Source of the DNA: Marsupella aquatica
Lineage: Eukaryota > Marchantiophyta
Reading direction: 5' to 3'
DNA: 64,000 nucleotides
Assembly (NCBI GenBank): GCA_973895155.1
Contig: OZ316891.1
Span: 21,328,001 to 21,392,000 of the forward strand
Below, piece by piece: positions 35,676 through 47,935 of this stretch. Numbering within the stretch: the first letter of the stretch is position 1; every line of letters starts with the position of its first letter. The notes below the pieces were generated by a model. The model saw only the letters and a list, made by a program, of their open reading frames with translations, was not told where the DNA came from and ran no database searches. A program made the translations under genes and the position numbers.

Positions 35676-38512
35676 TCAACACTTCCGAAGAAACCTAGCA
35701 TTCCACAATGTATTCATTCCTAACACATTCCGTAAGCAGAGTTGTTTCTCTTCTTTGTTGGGCATTGGCAATGCTGCATCACCACAATACACTGCCTTAA
35801 CTAATACTCGCACCCAAGGACTCTCAATCATGACACAATGAAATTTATCCTCTCCTGGTAACCCTGTCACTTCACCTCTAGCAACAACTGTAGAGCGATC
35901 CACAACGCTTCGTACTTCTACAACATCTCCTTTTGAAAACTGCCACACAAAATTGTTAGGACAAATACTGTCTTGTAGTACTGATTTGGGCATATCATCA
36001 ATTTAAGAACATAAGCCAACTGAAAAAAGATTCACCTTTGCTGCTGGATTTGGGGAGAGAACTGGTCCTCGTTCACTAGGTGAGATAGTGATAGGGGTTG
36101 ATTTCTTGAATCTCTTTGAAGGCCTAGGTGGTGTAGCCTCTTGTTCCTGAATTGCATTTGACACTATCTGTTCATCTGTGACAGCAATCTCATCACTCTC
36201 ACCATTACCAATGCTGCTTTGTACAATGCAAGGTTCCTGCATTGCTCCCAAATTTGCTTCTCCCATACTTGGCTTTGGCTTCTGCCTTGTTAAAGTATCT
36301 GATTTCTCTCGCTGTGATACAAGATTCTCCCCTGAAGAAGCTACCACAAAACCAAACAATGAATGCTTAGAAAACTTCATTCTAAATTGAAAAATAAACT
36401 ATTGCATATGTAACATGTTTAGAGTATAAGTTTGTATGTTCTTACCATCACCATCACCTGAGAAAGTAAGAGAACGTTTCCTGCTACTACCTTTAGGCTC
36501 AACCACCACCTTAGTAGCAATTGCATTTGATAATTGCATATGGAACTGATTCTGTTGATTTTGTGCAATGAAAGAAGTCATCATAGATGTCAAATTGTCC
36601 ACGTACTTTGAATTCAAGCTTGGTTAAATTCTCCACAGACTGTTCAAGCTTGAGTAATCGAGCTGGTTCCTCAATTGTAGTTTCCCTGGACAGTGGAGTC
36701 TACATACACAAACACACCATACAATGTCAATCATCAATGATAATTTGAACGTCATGGATAATTGATAATCAAAATTGAATATATACACAGGTTTTCATTA
36801 CATACCGCTGATCCATGTGCAGATCCAATTCCAACAAAACTACTGCCTCGATGTTCACCACTGCCCATAGATGGACTGATCTACACTGGGGGACTGGACT
36901 ACTAGACACAAGTTTTGATATAACAGGGCTCGTAATTCCTTTTGCTTTCTGGAAACACATAATCACATTCAGAGCAATTGGAATATTAATGAGAACTCAT
37001 CATGTCATTGTTTATTCCTATACTAGATAAACACTTCAATTCAAATGACAGTCTAGACCTGCAATGAGATGGACCATCTGAAGATTCTTACCAATCTTTT
37101 TTCTGCTCCAGCAGCCCTCCTCTTCCAAAATGCTCTTTGTTCACCACTTCTGCCCTCCTTGCTTTCATCACAGGACTCCTTGCAAGCAAAGCAGGACTAT
37201 CAAAATGATCCACCAGTCGTGCCCATTTCAATGGGTCAACATATTGAGGTCCTGGTTTGGAGCGATCACGTTTACATACATCCTTCCAATTATAAGTATT
37301 TAGTTTGTGACGTTCTCTTTTCAATAACGTCCGACAGTAACTAATAAATTTCTTGTCAGACACTGACTGCTTATCTGGATACTCCCAATCTGCCTTCATC
37401 AATTTCTGCACATCCTCAATTATGTTTGGATCTTGTTTGTTCCAATCAGGTTCTGATACATCAAAAAGCCTCAAGACATTGGCACGTAGCTCCTCCATCC
37501 AATATGGTTTATTAGGATGAGAATCATCAATATCATTGTCATGAATCTGAAAAAAACACCACAAATGATAGTCATCAACATTGGGAATGAAACAAACACC
37601 CAATTGCTTCAGAGTACACAAACTGTAGGCCACAAATGTGTGCAATGAAAATCTTACCGTTATCAATTTTCCCTTCTTATTGTCAGCCCTTCTTGCACTA
37701 CCGGTTCTCTGGAATTGTTTTTTGGCTTGCCTAGATTCCCTGCGTTGCTCTGTTGCAGTCTTTCTTCCCTCTACATACACAATGAGCATCCAATATTGAT
37801 CATCCACAATTGCAAAATGAGGGACAAGAAATATTACAATATAATAGGAGGACGCTTCATTGAATTTGACTTACCTGAACCCTGACTGGATGTCACTACT
37901 GCAGAGTGTCCAGATTTCCCAATCGATGTTGATGGAACCACCACTATACACATGCAAACCACTGGAGTTATGAATCCAACATTCATATAGATCAACATTG
38001 AAAAATACATTGAAAATCTCTGAAATTACTTACATTCAAATAGCTGGCCAGTCACAGGGTCTTTGTAACATTGCACCATGCCACTCATGGAAGGTCCAAC
38101 CTTTGTAGGGGTTTCTTTTGCATCTGCCAAGCTCTTAGATGGAGGTTGCAGATGTTCCTGTCCAAATCAAGTTAAAACGAATGTTATTAAACAGAATCAT
38201 TACCAATGTCTATAGTTTCCTCATAATGTTGGTGAAATGTAATAGAAATCTCACCTTGGATGAATTTTCTGGTTTCTCATCTTTACTGTACTCAGCATCA
38301 GTGTCATAATCTGATTCAGAGCCCTCATCACCAGACTCTGCCATACTCACTAAGGCAATTCTTGATAGTCTGGAACTCTGTCTTCTCTGTGTGGTAACCT
38401 CACTTCTAGGAGTTCGACGTGCCCTTGTTTCCTTCTTGCACCCTACGGTCTGTGTTGCACCCAATCTACATGAGAGAATATCAATGAATGAATGACAAGT
38501 ATCAAAAACCAA
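35676..38512 (-). CDS. CACTA second protein, TNPA/Transposase_24-like (partial model)
   Basis: Several minus-strand exons seem to belong together: 38512-38250 (basic and then acidic, with SDYDTDAEYSKDE), about 37807-37088 (WMEELRANVLRLFDV, DWEYPDKQSVSDKKFISYCRTLLKRERHKL, DPLKWARLVDHF), 36617-36440, 36380-36040 (nuclear-signal-like RPSKRFKKSTP) and 35993-35676 (GDVVEVRS, VVARGEVTGLPG, HCVMIESPWVRVLV, ALPMPN). The middle exon resembles the Transposase_24 region of plant CACTA elements and the last one the C-terminal domain often found with it. Exon joins are not resolved; I give only the span. It sits between the left subterminal array and the transposase, where TNPA is expected. Confidence 0.6.
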
Positions 38513-38762
38513 CTCATATTGTTGATAGCAATATTAACACATCTTTGCACATTCAAAACAACATGCAAGATTATACTCACATGAAATTGAAATTTTCTCC
38601 AAATATCTCCCTGAATTTTCTATTGTTGTCTGCTACTTTCTTATTTCGTTCCTCTTCATATGGAGGTATTCACCGCATTCACTGCTAGACTATGGCATGT
38701 CATGTTAGTATGATCCCACTCCCAACTAAATGAAACCGGACTGTACAGTATCTTCAAACCAT

Positions 38763-41700
38763 TCATTTCCTTTTATACTTTTTTTTTCCTTTGTCTGTAG
38801 TACTTGGTCCAGGCTCCTGTCTAGTTATACAGGCTTCTGCCAACTCTATGTGAAACTTAGCATTGTCATCCATAGTATCATGGAAATCAACTTCCATGTA
38901 ATCACCCAACACTCTTGTAGACCTGGATTCCTTGTGGAGGATTGTCCTCCATGCAATCCCCTTATCATTTGGGTAAAAAAACACCTGTTCTATCTATTGT
39001 GGCAATACATAGTCCATTTTCTTGGAAGCACCCAGCTCCTTCTGAAAATTTACTTGCCACAATCCAGACGCATCATATCTCATACTTGCAGTGGCTTTGG
39101 GAGTCCAAGATGGGTTTGCCCACCTTCCTTTGAAAAGGACCACTTCCTTTATCAGAGGCCCATAGTTCAACACTAAGATGTCTGTCAACACCCCCACATA
39201 TTGTACAGATTCATCTACTGTTGCCCCTGACCTAATGACCCGCTTCTCAGTGAATGTACAAGCCATCCCAGAATCAAAAGTCTTGAACCCAGATGAGTCA
39301 CAATCAATCAAGGAACCTAGTGATGGAATGGTCCTCCAATGGTGCCCATAGGCTCTGCAGGCCCTGTACTGCAGTGCCTTCAGACTAGGTGGTACACTAT
39401 ATGCTGCCAACACCATTCGTTCAAACTCATTCTCAAAATTATGCCTTCTAATTGTCACTTCAAAACATTCTCTAAAAGGAGGCAACTCATCCAAATCAGA
39501 GGGATAAGGCACAGGATTCCTCCGATTTCCTGGATTCTTCATCCATTCTTTCCGGAAATCTGCTCTGTGCTTGGTAACTGCCTCCTTTTGATCATCATAA
39601 ACCTTGCATGGCAAGAATGACAGTCACCTCCTAGGCCCACACAATTTCTGCTCAAAACTCAATTCTGTTTAATAATAAACAACAGAGAACTTAACAATAT
39701 AAACCATGCTCATACCTATACCATGGTTCCACCAGCTCTTCATTCTCCAGTATGTAATGATGCATAGCTATCATATCATTCCACTCCAAGGTGATTTGTT
39801 TTCCAGCTCCTTCCAAGACAATGCCTGCAACACCAGGATTCTCCTCCAAGTCCCATGTTCTCATTCCTGTCCCCTTAACATCGATCATGTATTCAGAAAG
39901 GAATCCTAAAGATTCATCTAGAAGGTAGCCTTCAGCCATAGAAGCCTCTGGACGTGCCTTGTTTCGAACATAACCCCTTCAAGGTCTTTAGATATCTTTG
40001 TATTGGGTACATCCATCTAATGTTCACTGGACCACAGATGTCTAGTTCCTGAACCAGATGAATCAGCAGATGGGTCATGACATCAAAGAAGCTTGGTGGG
40101 AAATGAATTTCCATAAGGCAGAGTGTGAATGCAGCATCCATCATCACAGAGTCGTACTGTGAGGGATCCCAAACCTTGGCACAGATGGTACGCCACACAT
40201 TGCTCACTCTGGCTATGGCCAATCGAACACCTTCATCAAGTAATCCCATTGTTGCATGAGGTGGTGAAAATCGTGAGATTTTAGCCCTGATAACTTCTTC
40301 TTAACTGTGACACATTTAGCCAAAGAACTGCTGAAACCAGTGGGCCCTTTAAAGGTCAACAATACCTCTAAGAACTTAGTCTTCTCTGTCTTATTGAGGC
40401 AATATGGGGCTGGCGGCATGATCTTTGAATCCTTTTTTGGATCTGGATTTGGAACCAGCCACAGGTGTTCCCGCACGTCCATGACTTTCATGTCTTCTCG
40501 AACAGAAGGAGTATCCTTTGTCCCCAAAATAGTGTGCACAATGTTGTGTGCAAGATTCTTCTCACAGTGCATGGGATCCAAACAATGGTTGATGAGAAGT
40601 TTCTGCATTGGAAGCACAGTTCAGTACAAACTAAGTTAGAATAAGAAATGTTACTCTTGCTACTTAACATTACACACTGAGGGATTCAGTATGGGGAACC
40701 AGATACTTACACTCTAGTATGGCAGCTTGTATAATCCAGTAACCCTCTTCGCTCCATTCGCCTTTACTGGAGAATTTTCATCATCTAGTGCATTCCCTGG
40801 TTTCTCCTCCACATATTCAGCGGCCTCCTCTCCCCAACGTTTCCTATCAAAGCTGGACACTCTACACGGTGCAGCTCGTGCCTCTACCTCACCATTAAAG
40901 TATTTTGCCACTTCCTCTTTGCGGAAATAGTGCCTCTATGGTAACCAGCAACGATGGCCAGCAAATAGTAACTTGCCCAACTGTTTTGAACCATGTGCCA
41001 CACAATTTGGCCCACAAACCACACATCCTTTGTACCCTGCATGTTGTTGGCCGGAGACTAATCCATATGCAGGATAATCATTGATTGTCCACAATACTGA
41101 AGCCCTTAGCTTGAACTGTTGCTGCAATCCTGGCCTTGGTAGAACATCAAAACAATCTACTCCTTCTGACCATAATGTCTCAAGATCATCCACAAGTGGA
41201 GCCATGTATACATCAAATTGTTCCTCGCTTACAAACACAGGACCTGAAATTAGAAGAGCTAGCATGACAAAGAACTTCTTTGTGGAAAGCCAACTGAAGG
41301 AGGGATATTATAATTCAACAGCAGGATTGGCCATGTAGACCAGGCAGTAGAATTATTCCCAAATGGATTTACCCCATCAAGTGCCAATCCCATTCGCACA
41401 TTCCTTGGCTCAGCAGCAAAAGTAGGGTCAATCTCTGTGTCCACATGTTTCCATGCCTTTGAATCTGTTGGATGTCGGACCATGTTGTCCTTGCTCTTGT
41501 TCTCATGATGCCAAGTCATTAGCTTAGATGTACCCTTAGTGGCATACAATCTCTTCAATCGAGGGATTATAGGGAAATATCTCAAGACCTTCACAGGCTG
41601 TAACGAATTCCCTACTAACTTCATCTTTGGCTGATTACACTTGGAACAATTGTCCAACTCTGCAGTCTCATTTCTAAATAACATACATCCGTTCTCACAG

Positions 41701-42533
41701 ACTAGGATTCTCTCATAGTCTAAACCCAATTTTCTCAATAATTGTTTTGCAGCATATAGGTTTTTAGGGAGAGTGTGCTCTGTTGGCATTCCATGCTCAG
41801 TCAATAAAGACAGCATGGCATTCACTCCCGTGTTTGAGAACCTATTGTTGTGACAGATGTTTAAAAACAACAACATGAAGGAAACTACATCTGTCTTACC
41901 GCCTGGAAATAAGGGTCTCATGGCTTCTTCTAAAGACCCTTGCAAAGGGATAGGATTCATAGGATGCCCTGCTGTAGGTGTCTCCTCATGACTGGTCTCA
42001 GCAGAGGGTGGATCTGCCTCATTCTCATCATTTTGAAACATTGAATCTATATCAAAAGGAGGATCATTGTCCACATATTTGTCAGACTCTTCAGAAGCTC
42101 TTGCCAATGTCTTTTGAAGTAAAACTCGTACTTGCTCTTCAACATCTATTGATGGTTGGCTTGAGTGGATTGCCTCTCGAGACATTCCTGCCCTCAGTGC
42201 CTCTGGACCAGAGTTATGGATGTAATTGGATCTCCACTCCTCATTAGAAGAGTCTTCACCCTCTCCTACCCACACTCGACAGGCAAGGTAGCGGCCATAT
42301 TTAAGAAGATGTTGTCGACTGGTCTTTCGAGTAGTCTTAACAATCCCTTTGCATTCCATGCAAGAGCAATACATTCTATGATCAGCACTACCAGAGCAAG
42401 CTGTCTGTTCCCGAGCCCATAAGTTTTCATCACATCGTTGTATTCGACATGGATGGGAAAGAGGTAAACTTCTCAGGTTGTCTGCCTCTGTTGTATGTGT
42501 AGTGTTATGTGACCCAGCCTGGCTAGAAGCCAT
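38763..42533 (-). pseudogene. Decayed TNP2-type CACTA transposase (Transposase_21, DUF4218, DUF4216)
   Basis: Reading down the minus strand: an N-terminal Cys-rich zinc region (42533 on, CSCMECKGIVKTTRKTSRQHL), the Transposase_21 region (CENGCMLFRNETAELDNCSKCNQPK, YFPIIPRLKRLYATKGTSKLMTWH, NVRMGLALDGVNPFGNNSTAWSTWP; then LLISGPVFVSEEQFDVYMAPLVDDLE), LDPMHCEKNLAHNIVHTILG (40617 on), the DUF4218 part (HFPPSFFDVMTHLLIHLVQEL, MYPIQRYLKTLKG), then DUF4216 (39614-38763, YVGVLTDILVLNYGPLIKEVVLFKGRW). Breaks: frameshifts near 41280, 40248 and 39977 and in-frame TAG codons at 40936-40938 and 38994-38996. Introns probably lie at about 40620-40713 and 39615-39690. The encoded transposase would be non-functional. 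Confidence 0.88.
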
Positions 42534-43531
42534 GATTGCAGCGCTACCTAATCAAAAACACAGTTGCACATCTTTCTTCTGTGACATCTTGCAGAGCTCT
42601 AGACAACTCCAAAACCCTTCCATACCATCTTCTAGAGCGTCATGTGAAGCAAATGTGTGCACAAGTGAAGAATAGACTTACATTTGAGGTACAGTACTCC
42701 AACTGAGGTAAAGGCAGCTCCCACTTTAGCCTTCATTGCCAATAGAATAGTACATGCATGCCAACAACAGGTAAACATATTAGCAACTTGATCAGAAATT
42801 ATTTACTTGGATACGTTACCTAATCTCATTTCATATTGTAAGTGGCAATGGGTATTTGAAGGAGACCTGAATTGTTAAAATCAAAATGACAAAAGTTTAC
42901 AAGACCAAATAAAGGCCTACCTCAACCAGATTTAAGGCAAGGGTGTGGCCAGTAGTCAGCAATCTTAGACCCTTCAAAACAGTGAGTACAATAACAAACA
43001 TTAATCATAATGTCCAACAATCCCCTCCTTCATTCTGTGACTTTTGAATTCATTTGTTGAAATGATCCTCTTCATCAAGGCAGTTGGTTTTGGGCAGGTA
43101 CTAGAATAGATTCCAGATCACAACATTTCATCATCCCCACACAAACCAGGATACATATGGACAAGGGCCTGAAAGGGTTTCATGTAATGTACATAATTAA
43201 ACATATAGTATTTTTGTGCAGTAGTAAGAATGCAATACACACTTAGTCTTCAAAATCATCAAAAATGAGAAAGTTCAGAGACCCGGGTTGAAGGAATTCT
43301 TAAGGCTGTGGGTTTAGAAAGGCAGTCTATACTACAAAACATGAGAGACATTAAGTGAAGTTTGCCTTCTTATGGCCAGATCCCTCAACGGGGACAACAA
43401 AAATTTTAAGACCTTGGGTGGATTTTAGGTCTTGCTCAGGTCAGTGTGATGTTTCTTAGTTTTTTTGTTATGGATCTCCATTCAGGCTCTTCACATGTTT
43501 GCCACTGACACTCTTAACAGTCATCATACAA

Positions 43532-45127
43532 TCAAAATTGATACTGGTCTTTGTCCACTAAGTGCTGCTCTACTCTAGGGCAAACAGTCTCAACCCCTGG
43601 TCCCAAGACTGGCTCATCATGGTGGAACATTATACAGGCACACCTCCTCTGCAGCCTACTGTGTCCATCCCGCCTATATATATCCCCTGGGCGCACTCGA
43701 CATTTTGGGCAAAAATCCTCACAACTATGGATACAGACAGAGTAGCATATCTGCTCTGGTTGTACCACTCCATTATCAACTGCCACAATACAAAAACCTA
43801 TGGGCAAGGGTGGAGCATCTAGAGTAATGTGCCGACTGTACGTGTCTCTATGTACAGGCAAAAACTCCCATTGCACAGCAGAACTGGCAGGGACCAACCT
43901 CATTCCACTTAGCTTCAGGTGTAGCCTCTCAGCTCTGCCTTCAAGGTCAGCTCCCAAGCTGTTGCGTGTCCTTGGCATTACTGTGACAAATACAAGAAGC
44001 AATAGTTTATCCAACCCAACACTTCAATGAATTTCACGCAACAATTTAACATTTAACTATTTCATACAATCAGATACTTGAGTCCATTTGAGTTTAGTCC
44101 ATTAGACAGTGTAGTCTAGTTCATACAATCAGACAATTTAGCCCACTTCATACAATCAGACATTTTAGTCCATTTCATACAATCATCCTACTTTAGTCCA
44201 TTTCAGTTTAGTCCATTGAATCCAACTTGACACTTCACTCCATTTTCATCCAACCAAAAACTCAGGTGCTCCACTGTACCCCTCTAGTTCATTTTGATGT
44301 CCAGTATACTTCCATAAGTCCTTAGCCCATTTTAAGTTCAGTATACTTTGTACTATGCAGTATTTTCTATACAACTTAAGGCTTATGATCTATTTGAAAT
44401 CATGAGGTGGCACATCAGAACCCTCTGGAATGACATGGCGATTGCAGTACACCATACGCCATGGACCAATATCCCATGTTTCTCTACCCTTCACCCCTCT
44501 CTTCAAGTGTTTGTCTGCCTCTGGTCCCTCATCCCTGCACCACGCACGAGGGCACCTACGACACTGGATAAATTCCCACATGCCATCCGCATACTCCTTA
44601 CACACATCACAATAATGCCTTGGGCATATCAGAGCAGCGGAATGTGCATCTGAGTTCTCTGCGTACCCCATGAGAGGCAACTCCCTGGCCCTCAGTATGG
44701 TCCGCAGACATCCCACATGATAAAAAGAAAAGCAGTCATCCTGTGCACACTGGACCACAAGGGGCTCATCTGTAGTGGGCTTTAGGGTTCGGCCAAGTAG
44801 TCCACAAGCAAAGCAACGACCTCGTTTCTGTTGACAGAGGTCACAGAGCCACTCCTTGGCCCAATCATGCCCTCTAGAAATGGCAACGGGTGTGCACTCA
44901 GGCCCATGGCCATCAGGCTCCTCAGAATCCTGCCCATCAACTAAGTAATGGAAATGACGACTGCAAGGCCCATCGCAGAACAAAACAGTACCTCCCTCAT
45001 CACATTCAAAACAACAAGGGGGATCCATGCGGAGGTGCTCTTTATGGGCAAACTTTGGATCCAGCCAGGCATCAGCAGTCCGTGCCATGCCTGATGTCAT
45101 GTGTGGATCTGCAGAATTACCTTCCAT
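43532..45127 (-). CDS. Transposon-borne EDM2-like triple PHD-type zinc-finger protein
   Basis: Main exon 45127-44390 encodes 245 residues with three zinc-finger modules: C39-x2-C42...C51...C55...H60 (CFECDEGGTVLFCDGPCSRHFH) with C95/C98 (LCDLC); C105-x2-C108...C127...C132...H137-x2-C140 (RCFACGLLG, QCAQDDCFSFYHVGC) with C168/H171; and C173-x2-C176...C189-x2-C192...C197...C228/H231 (HYCDVCKEYADG, QCRRCPRAWC, VYCNRH). Number, order and spacing are those of the plant EDM2 PHD block (PHD, extended PHD, third PHD). EDM2 binds H3K9me2 and controls transcripts that carry heterochromatic introns. A second exon, likely 43980-43532 after a CACAG acceptor, adds a Cys-rich tail (CYSVCIHSCEDFCPKC) that I do not recognise; the donor that would join it is not clear. 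No stop or frameshift interrupts the finger region. Confidence 0.75.
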
Positions 45128-47935
45128 ATTACAAAGGTGTACTTACGTAAGAGATTTGAGTGCAAATGAGGAGATGTCCTGCCCACCTCAGTCTCACGGA
45201 GTACAAGTAATGTCCAAAATAACTTGGCTCTGGTTTATGTGTGCTCTGCACAGACAGCAAAATGTTAAACGCAATCAGTCAAGCAGACTTGGATAAAGTG
45301 TTCAGAGTGAAAGAGAAGTTTATTCAAAAAGGCAAGACTGAGAATATTCAAAGCAGGCTACAGTCTTATCTACTGCTCAGGACACAAAGGGTAGGTCTAA
45401 TGCACGACGTCCCTTATCGCAGCTCCAATCCACTGATGCGGCTCACTGAATCCCAAACTCCAGCTGACGCTTTGCAAAGGGGAAGAAAAGCAAAGGGGAA
45501 GCAGCCGCAAACGCAATAAGCTAAGACAACAATCTCATAGGAGAGAAAACAGGATTGGGAGAGAGGCAGAGCAAACAAGACTCTGTAAAAACTACTTGGT
45601 CCTTGGTGAACCTAGCATTACATGCTGCTCTACAGATTGGTACTGTCTTGAGGAGCTCAAACAATAATGCACAGCACTGTACTCAGAGCAGAGACAAGAA
45701 CCAAACTTCCAAGAAGGGAAAAATGGCCAAGGCATGACAAGATGCAGCTCAGTTAATCGAACTAACAGCTTGCTTGTACATTAGTTGCTCTATCCTTCTG
45801 AACTCAACTGAAAAAAAACGCTTCCCGTCCCTGCCAGTGTGGAGCACAGCTCTACCTTAGTTGCAGCTCTGTCCTTCACTAAAGCTGAAATCTGGTTGAT
45901 AGCTGACTGTGCAATCCGGTTGATAGCTGCTGCTGGTACTCGCCAGACAGGCCCTTCACTGAAACTGAAAACAAAATTTGAGACCATCGGGTAGTGTAAG
46001 TGAAAATGAAAGCATTAAAAAGCAACTGAGTAGTCTCAGGGATTGAGGTGAGGTTTCAGTTTACTTTGGCGCAGAAAAAAGGAGTGTATGGTGGGCCTAG
46101 TCATGGGGTAAAAAATGTCGTTGCGTATGGCATTTAGAAAGCTAGAAAAACAGACAGAGGGGTCCAAAAGCATTCATGAGCTAAACGAGAGCTCTACACA
46201 CAATAGTAGCAACAAATCAATCAAGAAGAACACATTACAACACACATAAGTAATTACAAGCAGTAGGATTTAGCATTGACAAAATACCTGGTATTGACCA
46301 CTCGCAGGACAATGTAGTCTCAACCACCAAGCAGGACTAAAATGAAGGCCGCAAAGAAGCAAACTATATGGCAAAAGGAGAAGCCTTACGGCCTCAGTCC
46401 AACTCCTCTGTAGCAAGCTTGCTTCCCTCCTGATGAGCACTACCCAAAACCAAGGTCGCCCTAAACCTCAATTGACCGAGAAAAATGCACATCCACCTTG
46501 ATCACAGCTTCAATCCGCTGATGCAGATCACTACAACCCGAACTCCAACTGACACCTTGCGAAGGGGAAGAAAAGCAAAGTGGAAAAGTAGCTATACACA
46601 CCAGCAACCGGATTCTCACTTTAAGCTGTAGGAACACTCACTGCTGCTATTGCTTCGCGCCCACCCGCTAGTTCGCCCAGGCCTGCAGCGCACCTCAGGA
46701 GTAGGAAGTCTTTTCAGAATTGCAGGTCCGGGCTTGAGCTCAAGTGTCAACAACAGTGGAAAGGGAGCGAGCGAGCAACTCCCTTTAGGGCCCTAATGTG
46801 CAACTTGCGAAGCCTCGAGCTCAAGTGTCAACAACCGTGGAAAGGGAGCGAGCGAGCAACTCCCTTTAGGGCCCTAAATAATGTGCAACTTGCGAAGCCC
46901 ACCTCGCTGCTTCACAGAAGGTCCGAGCAATTAGCACTCCTCTTTGCTGGTCGCTGCTGCACTGATTGCTCACAGGTAGACTTCCCTTTCACCACAGAAA
47001 ATCCCACCAGAACTTCAATCAGCTAAGGAGCGATGGCGGCAGTAGGCAGCAGTAAGCAGTTCCCCCGAGAGTAAACAAGTTTGCGATCGATGGCAAACTT
47101 AGGAGGTCAGTCCTAGGGCAGCTTCCAATTGCCCACAATACAATGTGCGGCCCTCCTCCACCCTAAAATGTAGTCCCAAGTCTAAGCTGAAATCCACAGA
47201 GAAAACCCCAAGGGCCAACTAAACGCCCGATGCTGCTTGTGCGGATGTGTGTGCGACTACGCTGTGCCTCTTTTGGCCTTGAAAACCTCCACATTCGATA
47301 TGCTCTTCCCGATGTTATTCGGGAAAATGGAATCCAATGAGCCAGGAGTGCTTGGGGAGGTTCCCGCCCGTGACAAAGACCAGGGCCGGGGGATTGAGGG
47401 GATTACATGTGCTCAACGTGTGGACGGTGGAGATTGCATCCAAACGGGACTATGAACGGGAACAACTCAGACCATCCAGATGAAGGGAGACTAGGGCCTT
47501 ATTCCCCCAATTAAGGACTTAAGAAGGCGTTGTTAATAGGGGTGGGGAAAACTTTGCACCACCGAGTACTATTTTCTCACCCCCAAAAGTGCACATATTA
47601 CTAAGACGCCCTGTAGAGGAATTCAAATTCTGATAAGCCCCCTTCAATTGCAAAGCAATCCATCAGCCGTAAGCAGGAGGAATCATTATTTATATGTGTG
47701 CCTTAGTTAAAGTCGAGGTAGCGGCCTAAATAAAATTGTTTCGGAGGTAATTTAAAGAAGTTAGTAAGCTTAAAATAATACGAATTATAAACCGGCCCAC
47801 TACAATAAATGGTAAAAATTGAGAACTTCAGCACATCTGGACTCTAATGGAATATTAATTTTCTTGTCTCATAATCAATCACACACCTGACAGATCGACC
47901 ACACCAGAACACGAGTCATTATGTATGGCAGACAT
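45128..47935. other. Non-coding interior of the CACTA element with local duplications
   Basis: Contains a near-duplicate pair at about 45420-45510 and 46510-46595 (both with GACGCTTTGCAAAGGGGAAGAAAAGCAAAG-like sequence, one copy slightly changed) and a ~78-bp tandem duplication at about 46735-46900 (AGCTCAAGTGTCAACAAC, GGGAGCGAGCGAGCAACTCC). No family is recognised in its open frames. It may be captured host sequence or promoter of the PHD gene. Confidence 0.6.
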
